Assembly: GCA_019828595.1 (NCBI GenBank)
Contig: JAHQRK010000026.1
Span: forward strand, 868,001 to 932,000
Length of the DNA: 64,000 bases
Origin: Aphanomyces cochlioides
Taxonomy: Eukaryota; Oomycota; Saprolegniomycetes; Saprolegniales; Verrucalvaceae
Direction: 5' to 3'
Shown: one piece after another, positions 56,319 through 64,000 of the stretch
Layout: each line of letters starts with the position of its first letter
Position numbering within the stretch: the first letter of the stretch is position 1
Program-made: the position numbers and the translations under genes
Notes under the pieces: generated by a model
Databases searched by the model: none
What the model saw: only the letters and a program-made list of their open reading frames with translations
What the model was told of the DNA's origin: nothing

Positions 56319-57158
56319 ATGGGCTGCACGCAATCGACCACCGCTGCTTCGACCACTGAACCTGTCGCTGCGCCTCCTGCTGAAGGTGTCGTCGCGGAAC
56401 AAACGACCCAAGTCAAGGCTGAACAAGTCGCCGTGGACGCTGCTGCTGCTGAAGAAACCCCAGCCCCCGCCGCGGAAACTCCAGCTGCTGCTCCAGTCGA
56501 ACCCACGCCGGAATTGCCAAAGACATTCGTGATCACCACGACGTCGATTGAAAACAATGTCGTCCTCTACCATGTCCAAGACACGACGCAACAAGGCGAC
56601 GAGCCCAAGTTGATCAAGAAGCGTTTCAACGACTTCAAGGTCTTCCATCAAGAGTTGACCAACGTCCCCGCGTTGCCTGCCGCTGGTTTGTTCACCGCCT
56701 TCAAGCGCAGCAACCGTGAATTGATCCAAGAACGCCAAGCGCGCCTTCAAGACATCTTGAACGCTGCGCCCAAGGAACAAGTTGACGCTTTCCTCGTCGA
56801 GCTAGTGCCAGCTCCGGCTCCAGTTGCTGAAGAAGCTGCTGCTGCTGAAGCTGAAGCTCCTGCTGCTGAAGAAGTGGTTGCTGCTCCTGCCGCTGAAACC
56901 ACGCCTGAAGCTCAAGTCAAGGCCGAAGAAGCTCCTGAAGTCAAGGTCGAAGCGACGGAAGAGGTTAAAATTGAAGCTGCTCCAGCTTCAGAACCAGTCG
57001 CTGTCGTTGAAACCAAGACGGAAGTTGCCGCCCCTGAAGCACCCGTCAAGGTCGAAGAGCCCGTCGTGACCAAGACGACTGAAGTTGTGGCTGAACCTGC
57101 AAAGGAAGTCGTCGTGGTTGCTCCTGATGCCGGCGCTCAAACCGCCACGGTGGCTTAG
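56319..57158 (+). CDS. PX-domain protein with MGCTQS lipidation start and Ala/Glu/Val-rich tail
   Basis: An intronless 279-aa frame from ATG 56319. MGCTQSTTAAS fits N-myristoylation plus palmitoylation. An Ala/Pro-rich linker leads to a PX domain (residues about 65-155): FVITTTSIENNVVLYHV, then KKRFNDFKVFHQEL with the basic F-K/R-x-F/H segment, LPAAGLFTAFKRSN as the Pro-rich loop and RQARLQDILNAA. PX domains bind phosphoinositides, mainly PI3P. The last 120 residues repeat A/V/E/P/K, an extended low-complexity tail. Together this suggests a membrane-tethered, lipid-reading scaffold on endosomes or plasma membrane. Confidence 0.8.
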   Translation: MGCTQSTTAASTTEPVAAPPAEGVVAEQTTQVKAEQVAVDAAAAEETPAPAAETPAAAPVEPTPELPKTFVITTTSIENNVVLYHVQDTTQQGDEPKLIKKRFNDFKVFHQELTNVPALPAAGLFTAFKRSNRELIQERQARLQDILNAAPKEQVDAFLVELVPAPAPVAEEAAAAEAEAPAAEEVVAAPAAETTPEAQVKAEEAPEVKVEATEEVKIEAAPASEPVAVVETKTEVAAPEAPVKVEEPVVTKTTEVVAEPAKEVVVVAPDAGAQTATVA

Positions 57159-58541
57159 ATTCAATCCATGGTAAACTACAGTATTTTATTGCATTCGTTT
57201 CAAATGTCCTTTTTGTAACCCCTGCACCCCTTTGCAATACTATTGCAATACTATTGCATCTTGTAAATAAGAATATCCTGACTTTAATGACATTCAAGGA
57301 AAGTGTTGCGCAGTTCAATCAAAATAACTATCAGTTTCCCTCGGTTTAATGACATATTGAGATTCAGATGCACTTGGTCGAGTATTGTCCATCGACTTCA
57401 ACTTTGACCGTGACATATCTCATATTTCAAGTTGCACTTTTCTCTCGCACTGCACTGCAACGAGGGTAAACTTGGATTCTTCCTGGGGACGGACATGCGA
57501 AATGAGCGGAATGAGGCGCTTTTCCTTGCACTCTGAGCGAGCTGGTGCCGCCCAAGATGTGTCCACGCCCCCGTCCTTGGACGCGATTGTAATGTCAAGC
57601 ATGTCGTGGATGCACAGAAAAGATATGCAGCCCCACATTGACTGTCGAATACTCTGGAAAGCCTCAATTCATTGAGCTTGGGGATTTATCAGAGCTGAAG
57701 AACTGCGAGAGGATTCGCTCAAGGTTTATGACGCCCCCGCGGTGAAGTCGCCGCTTCATGGAGCATCGACTGTGGACATTCCATCTGCTTCACATTTACC
57801 AAGTCAATCAACTTGCCTCGAAAACCTTGAAGTGAGCTAAATGATTGGGAACATCATATGCTGAATGTGTTAGCACAACGACGGCTGTAGTGGATTGACC
57901 GTGATGCCAACAGAAGCCGAGCACGATAGTTGGTACAACCAAATTCGCGCAAGCCGCTATTTTGAGTTGCTGGGGGGCTCCTTCATTTTGACCATGCTCA
58001 TTTGTTGTGAGCTACAAGGGCTTAGCTGTTTCACCATAAAAGCTGTGGGTTGTCCCCCATGGTACCCTCGGACTAGCCAACATGCTATCACACAGCACAC
58101 AGCGGCACCAGGATCTTGTACAAGTTGCCTCAACTCTGCTAATATAGAGTATTTATGCGAGTCTGACTAGCGATGGTACATGTCCTTCAGCTACTAGGGG
58201 GATCGTATCACCAAGTCAATCGCCAAATATAGCCCAGTAGGTTTCGCGCTGAGGGCATCAACAGTGAGCGGATATTCTGCTCAATGCCCGACTTTTGGGT
58301 TGATTTAGCGAGAAACCCTTCACCCCATTTTGGGGGGTTACATAAGCAGGGGTGCAGGGTTTGTGTAGAATCTTTCATGGGTACACCCACTTTTGGGAAA
58401 ATTCCCATTCTATCATGGAAAATGGTGAATTTCAAATTATCTCTTACAATTTGTCTTATAATTTGTATTTCGAGCTATTTTGAAAATTCTGTATGATGAT
58501 TTGTCGTTCATCGCTAGGATTTTATCCTACTCTTGAATTTT
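57159..58541. other. Spacer with AACCCCTGCACCCC words and an inverted pair
   Basis: AACCCCTGCACCCCTTTGC is at 57217. At 58313-58362 the arms AAACCCTTCACCCC and GGGGTGCAGGGTTT face each other across 22 bp. Frames at 57385-57675 and on the opposite strand are motif-free shadows of each other. Confidence 0.5.
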
Positions 58542-58549
58542 ATCCGGAT
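58542..58549 (+). promoter_or_regulatory. ATCCGGAT palindrome 8 bp upstream of the PDZ-TBC start codon
   Basis: Context TTTTATCCGGATAACTTGC directly before ATGATGAGC at 58557, the closest spacing in the window. Confidence 0.55.
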
Positions 58550-58556
58550 AACTTGC

Positions 58557-61500
58557 ATGATGAGCGAAATCCCGCAAGTTGATGAGGCGCCGCCACGGAC
58601 GATGAACTACTGGACGGTACAAGTCGCCAAGAGAGCATTGAAAGGCTAAAATATACCGCATCATAGGATCTCCGAAGGCGTGTGGATGACATACTTCTTA
58701 CGCTGCCTTCTCCGACGTCGGCGGGGTCGAGCGTTCAAGTTCATTTTGGGAGCGGCTTTCTTGGGCTTGGATTCTGTCTAAGCACTCATCCAAAGTATTC
58801 TGTCGCCATCCAGGACTTTCCAACGATGGAAGATGGTACACTTGGCGCTGCTGCGTTCTACAACGAAGCAACGGTCGATCCAGCACTGTACGTGGCTTGA
58901 TTCTCGCCGTCCTGGATTTTTGCGTAGGAAGCTGGTCCCTGGCCATCTCTTGACGCATATTAATGACGCTGACGTGCAAAATGTAGCGTACACCGAAGTC
59001 CTAGACCGGTTGGAATCTCGAACTCTTGTCTCCTTGTATGTATTTACGAATGTCTTAGAGTTGCAGCTGCAGAAAGGCCGATTAAGCTTGGATTTATGGC
59101 ACCACCGAACCGCTTCGACTCGGCATTGCGTCTGCGTCGCCAATCTTCTGTATCACATCCGCCTCCCACGAAAGATGCATCAAGTGTGGCTTTTCGCGTG
59201 TTTAATGCGATCCAATATGGCCATTTCCTGTCCGTGCTAGAATTACAAACCAAAATTGATTTTAACTGGAAATACCCCACTGACCAGCGCAATTTGCTTC
59301 ATTTTGCCGCACGATACAAGGAAATCAACGCCACAAAATGGCTCTTACGGCGTGAAAATGGCCGAGCTTTAGTCCACGAGCGTAGCATTCAAGGGCGATA
59401 TCCCATGCACGATGCCATATCTGGAGGCAATTTGGCCATTTCGACCCAGGTTTCGGCAGCAGATCTCAGCTTCCATAATGCTTTTTGGTAGATTTATGAA
59501 CTCTTCCCCCAAGCAATACATGAAGGCGATGCAAAAGGTGTGCTCTGTGTACACTTAGCTGCTGGTCATGGTCACACAACATTGCTCTCATGGTTCCATA
59601 CAGTCTATTGGATCAACATTTCATTTCATTAATTCTAGGCTTGTTGAGCGAGGCGCATCACCGTCTCGGGCTAGCTTTGATGCAAAAACAAGCCTTCATT
59701 ACGCTGCGTCGCGTGGTCATATAGAAACAGTCGTCTATTTAATTCGGGGGTGTCATGTCGACGCTACAGCTGCACGCTGCTCCTAGTTGCCTCTGTCAAT
59801 TGACTTGATTTTTAGGTTGATAGCCACCAATGTACTGCACTGCATTATGCGGCAAAGCATGGTCACTTTGAAATGTGCCAATGGCTCATTTTCCATACGT
59901 TGATTCCTCCGATGAAGATAAACACGAAGTTACAAGCTGCCAAAGATCTTGTGCGCAGAAATCACACGAGTTTGATGATGAGAGTTCGTGTAGGTGCCTC
60001 CAAATCAAGACGAAACGAGCCAATTTCTCCAACTAGTTAGCGCAGTTCCGCCGACTCCGATGGATTTAGTCGCAACTTCGGTGAGTTAATCGTGTGTTCC
60101 TGATAAGCTGAGTTTTGGATACAGCTACCAGATTCGTTGGCGATTCACATTCAGTGGAGCGTCGAGCCAACGAAATTAGACATTTTGTATGTTTTTCCAT
60201 GCTCTAATACGACTAAATGTGACTCCTGACATGGATTAGATGGACTCAAATCCAATATTTCGAGCTATTTTTCGCCGTCGGATACATTGGCGAGTGGCAA
60301 CTCTTTCCTGTCCGTTTGGATGCGACTTGTCGAGTATATCTGCAGCAAAATACTAACTTAGTCATTGTTGTTTGTAGCAATGCCTCGTACCGAATTGCCT
60401 TCCCAATACAGATTATTCGCTGCGAATTCGCGCGGTGAATCATAACGGCGCTTCTCCTTTTACTAAAGTAGCACTGCGGACTCTCCAAGATCCAAATCCA
60501 CAAGGCTATTTCCTCTCGGTGAACTTGGCTGAAATCCGCCATTTGCCTGGTGAAAACGCTGCAACACGCTATTTCATTGTTGTAAAAATCGCCCCTGTAT
60601 GGCTAAATCTGCTGAAGTGAGAATATATTTCATGCGACTTAGGGCATGACATATCGAAGCAAGCTCGGCACATTGCAGGAAAAATTCGCCTTGGACACGC
60701 AGAGTTTTCGCCATCCAAAATTTGACTTCAAAGTCCCCGTGCTGGTTGAGACTTGCCAAGTTCCTCCACCTGACACTTTTAAATGATTAGGATGCGTTCC
60801 AATCAATTGTCGTCGATATCTTTGCCGTCCAGGACTTGGAATCGACATTATTAACGTCGTTTTCATGCAAAATTTCGGCTAAAGATGGAATTCAATGGGT
60901 ACCACTGAATTGCCAAGGGCAAGGCGAAGCACTTGTGATCACAAATGACGACGAAATCCAAGAAATCACTGACGCTTTTGGATTCCAACTCCCAAGTTCC
61001 CATCTGAAACGATACGTCGTTGCTTATCGACTTGCCAAATGTGTTGAAACGTACCATGAACTCTCGTGGAAACGTCTGGTCGATCAAATTTTACAAAATG
61101 AGCTTGATATCGACAGTCGTTGCGAAATGGAAGCATTGATTTGGAATGGAATTCCTGCAGCGTGGAGATCTACCGTGTATTTTTATGCAAGCGGTTCGTT
61201 GAATTTCAACTTGGCTTCAAGAAAAAATAATCAATTTGTAGGTGCAGCAGCTTTACAAAGCCAGCACAAATCGACTTACTATCTCAGTTTGGAAGCTAAA
61301 TTGTAAGCTGAACGAGCATTATTCTCTACTTCTCTCTCCTAGTGACTCATGTCCTGACAAAGAATTAATTGATGCTGATGTCAAGCGGACATTTGCCGAT
61401 CAACCATTTATGGAAACAAGTCGACCAGCCCTGGAACGAGTCCTCTTGGCATTTACCGTTCATATGCCTGACGTCGGATATTGCCAGGTTTGTTTTCGAT

Positions 61501-62271
61501 GTCAAGTTGGTGTTTCAATTGTCGTGTAGAGTATGAACTTCATCGCAGCTAGATTGCTCGTCGTTCTTCCTGAAGAGCAGGCTTTTTGGGTGCTTGTCAT
61601 ACTCTGTGGCCACAAATTCTCCAAGTAAATTGCAAGAAGGCACACAATTATTTCATTTCCTTCTAGATATTACTTGCGAACGCTCCAAGGCGTTCACGTC
61701 GATGGCTCCGTCCTGGAAGCTTTAATGCAATCGCGTTTGCCACGGTTAATCCATCATTGCCACCTACTGGACACACCTGTTGAAATCTTGGCGGCGCAGT
61801 GGTTTCTTCCACTTTTTTGCCAGACGGTAGGACTCTTGTATCGTGAAATCTGTGATTAAATTGCCACTGAACAGTTTCCAGCATCTACGACATTTCGACT
61901 GCTAGATTGCATCCTCGTCCATGATTCCTCCGTCGTCTTTGCACTTGTTCTCGCCGTAAGAATTTTCGCTCTCACTCTTGTCCAAACTTTGATGTTTAGC
62001 ATCTACGGCTTGCTTCCCCAGGTCTTCTCAAAACCAAGGATTACATGGCGTTTACGAATTCCCTCCGGCAACTAGAAGCTGGTATGTTCACCGAGACGAC
62101 GAATGGCGTATTGACGTAACATTTGTAGGATTATACGACGTGGAACACCTCCTCGAAATGGCTGCAAAAGAATTCCATAGCCTCCACGTCGCTGTCCACC
62201 AACTACGAGAGACTCAAACTCATATCGAGAATGCCAAGATTGAAAATGAAAATCCAATTCAGGAATCTTGA
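58557..62271 (+). CDS. Multidomain RabGAP: PDZ, ankyrin, fibronectin III, C2, TBC
   Basis: Twenty exons (19 introns of 40-59 nt) join in frame to 947 aa. Order: PDZ-like (residues about 30-130: VQVHFGSGFLGLGF, LVPGHLLTHINDADVQ, TEVLDRL, LPIKLGF); four to five ankyrin repeats (NLLHFAARYKEINATKWLL, CVHLAAGHGHTTLLSWL, TSLHYAASRGHIETVVYL, TALHYAAKHGHFEMCQWLI); a fibronectin III module (YSLRIRAVNHNGASPF); a C2-like domain (FLSVNLAEIRHLPGE, SIVVDIFAVQDL); and a TBC domain. The TBC part has WNGIPAAWRSTVYFYASG, the Arg finger box IDADVKRTF and the Gln finger GYCQSMNF. TBC proteins speed GTP hydrolysis by Rab GTPases in vesicle traffic. Both catalytic fingers are present. The 41-nt intron 59036-59076 uses the acceptor GAAAG; no other acceptor keeps the frame. 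Confidence 0.87.
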
Positions 62272-63010
62272 CCTAATTATTCCTCCTTCCACAAAGAAAC
62301 AAATGAAGCCGCGAATCTCCACTTGAGCCCTTTAATTTATATGAAGGAACTTTTGAGGCCAGGGAGAAATTGCCAATTGAGGTGTTCATGGGAGTTCCCT
62401 TCGTTGACACCACGGTGGATTGAAGAGCTGGAACAATATAGCAAAAAAGAGAAGCAACTTCTGTCAACCAGGAACTGAATTTGCCCCAGAATACTTTGAA
62501 GACATCACGAGTAAATCAAGTCTAGCCTGTTCGATCCTTTGACAAAATCCCCAAACCCCCCACGACAAGCACACCAAGCATCCAAGCCCTGTGTGGCCAA
62601 GCGAGAACCTTATCTTCTTGGGCCTTCCTCAAAGTTAGTCATGTTAAAACGAGGGGGTCTCTTGGGGGGAATCAAGTAAAAAGCTGTGGTGGAATTAATT
62701 GGAACCTGGAAATACCTCATCAAGGTCATTCATCTCTGTAGTCGTCTCGTTTGTTACATCTTTTTCCCATTACGACCTGCAGGAATTTTGACTCTGGAGA
62801 ATCTCTGGGTGCAATATTTATATGGACTTTCTCAATTCCATGTCAATGTCAACGTTATCTCGAAAAAGACTCGAAAAATCAGTCAAAATACTTCAATTTG
62901 ATTGGCTATATCTCTAAAAATACAAGAAAAATCTTGAGATTTGTCGTCTACTCAACAAAGGACATTACAATCGTTGCAGGTTTATATCGCCGTGTCAGTT
63001 TGATTGGCAA
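62272..63010 (+). promoter_or_regulatory. Spacer and promoter of the actinin-like gene
   Basis: Contains CCCCAAACCCCCCACG (62563) and one reverse CCAAT word, GATTGGCTATATCTC (62898), about 110 bp upstream of the ATG at 63011. No gene supported. Confidence 0.45.
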
Positions 63011-64000
63011 ATGGCCCAAACGCCCACTTTCCAGCGCACGAGGATGGGGATCGACCGCCGTCCGAGCAACATTCAAAGCGGCGACGAGTTTTGGATCGAC
63101 GTCCAGAAGAAGGCATTCACGCGCGTACGTTTTTTATTCACAACTCTCAATTGTTTATCCCAAGCTGCCGTAAATCTAGTGGGCCAATTCACATCTCAAG
63201 GAACTCCCGATCACCGACTTGTACCACGATTTGAGCGATGGATTGCGTCTCATTGCACTGCTCGACGAGCTCTCGGAGCACCGATTTACTGCAGTAAGGC
63301 TGCAGCTTTTGACCACGTTGTTCCTCAAGATTTGGTAGAAATACAACAAAGAACCGCGATACCGTATTCACAAATTGGAAAATCTCAACTTGGTCTTTGG
63401 GTTCCTCGCCAAGGAGCATGTCCTCGTCACGAATATTGGCTCGAGTGATATCCTCGACGGCAATAGCAAGCTTATCCTCGGGTATAAACGAGGTTAACAT
63501 TAATCTGGCTCAAATTTTATCCTAGATTAATGTGGACGATTATTAAGCGCTATCAAGTCGCCGACATTGCCGTCGACGGTGTTTCCGGCAAAGACGGTCT
63601 TCTGCTCTGGTGTAATCAAATCCTGGAGCCGTACGAGCTCCACGTGAGTAATTTCACCACACATTGGAGTAATGGGTTGGCGTTCTGTTACTTGATTCAT
63701 GCCCACGACGCCACGCTCGTGAATTTACAAGATTTATCCCCCGACCATGGCCCGGACAACCTCGCACTTGCCTTCTCGTTGCTGGAAACGCACTTGGCTA
63801 TTCCATCTCTCTTGAGTCCTGAAGATCTCCAAGGCAAAGTCGACGAGAAATCCGTCTTGACGTACGTCTCGATGGTCTTTCAAGCGATTACAAAGCCCGA
63901 GAAAAAATCCACCGAATTTCCAGCCGCCGAACCAGTCGAAGCGACGGCGGACGAAGAAACTACGGCAATAGAAGATGCGATTCAGCTAGCGCCAATCCAA
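63011..64000 (+). CDS. Alpha-actinin-type actin-binding protein, N-terminal part (3'-truncated by window edge)
   Basis: Four exons seen (63011-63124, 63180-63293, 63339-63481, 63526-64000+) in one continuous frame. Two tandem calponin-homology domains: CH1 has [85 protein letters not shown]; CH2 has LLLWCNQILEPYELHVSNFTTHWSNGLAFCYLIHAH and DLQGKVDEKSVLTYVSMVFQAI. This pair is the actin-binding module of alpha-actinin, spectrin and filamin, and the CH2 end leans to alpha-actinin. It should cross-link F-actin. Whatever follows (spectrin repeats, EF-hands) is beyond the window. Confidence 0.9.

Noticed and set aside
57385..57675. Overlapping frames on both strands
   Set aside because: Each mirrors the other; no motif, no splice logic, no promoter box.
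59036..59063. A 23-nt intron in the PDZ-TBC gene
   Set aside because: Too short to splice; the later acceptor gives a 41-nt intron, keeps the frame and restores the expected PDZ ending LPIKLGF.

Overview
The window is nuclear DNA of a compact eukaryotic genome. Nearly every gene is cut by very short GT-AG introns (about 34-71 nt, mostly 40-55), and intergenic gaps are often below 1 kb. The gene set points to an oomycete of the Saprolegniales, most likely Aphanomyces-like (an inference from family recognition, not a database match): a PLAC8 cluster, an oomycete-type FYVE-like protein starting MTSVPLDFF, two styles of ankyrin protein, an EGF/S74-chaperone secreted protein, an IP3-receptor-like channel, a Crypton, DDE_Tnp_4 and hAT transposases. 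I rebuilt exon structures by hand from reading frame and splice signals. In every reconstructed gene the exon lengths sum to a multiple of three. 

Layout. 1-5979 (+): C-terminal two thirds of an IP3/ryanodine-receptor-like Ca2+ channel. 5980-7410: decayed sequence. 7425-8942 (-): IMP-specific 5'-nucleotidase (ISN1). 9859-13369 (-): 815-aa ankyrin protein in which almost every exon is one repeat. 13370-15930: gene-poor. 15968-18130 (+): Crypton tyrosine recombinase. 19055-22404 (+): secreted EGF plus S74-chaperone protein. 22527-22778 (-): small Ser-rich ORF. 23433-24638 (+): DDE transposase. 25989-30321: a hAT element with exact 8-bp target duplications, carrying a complete PIF/Harbinger element nested inside it. 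30630-32343 (+): second ankyrin protein. 32622-32894: MITE. 32981-33586 (-): oomycete SANT-like protein. 35229-36094 (+): PUB-domain protein. 36207-37635 (-): mitotic cyclin. 37849-38984: tail-to-tail PLAC8 pair. 39658-41592 (-): multi-RRM protein. 42225-43588 (+): coiled-coil protein. 43726-45551 (-): FYVE-like protein. 47258-52337 (+): four more PLAC8 genes. 53178-57158: three proteins with MGC lipidation starts, the last with a PX domain. 58557-62271 (+): PDZ-ankyrin-FN3-C2-TBC RabGAP. 63011-end (+): alpha-actinin-type double calponin-homology protein. 

How the parts relate. The genes do not form one pathway, but membrane, Ca2+ and trafficking functions recur: the IP3R-like channel, PLAC8, FYVE, PX, TBC-GAP, lipidated MGC proteins and actinin. 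The strongest unexplained signal is a palindrome, ATCCGGAT within TTATCCGGATAA, found close upstream of at least seven start codons of unrelated genes, which looks like a core-promoter or factor-binding element. CCAAT boxes in both orientations cluster in other promoters. Intergenic spacers repeatedly carry AACCCCTGCACCCC. Transposon activity concentrates between 15.9 and 32.9 kb.
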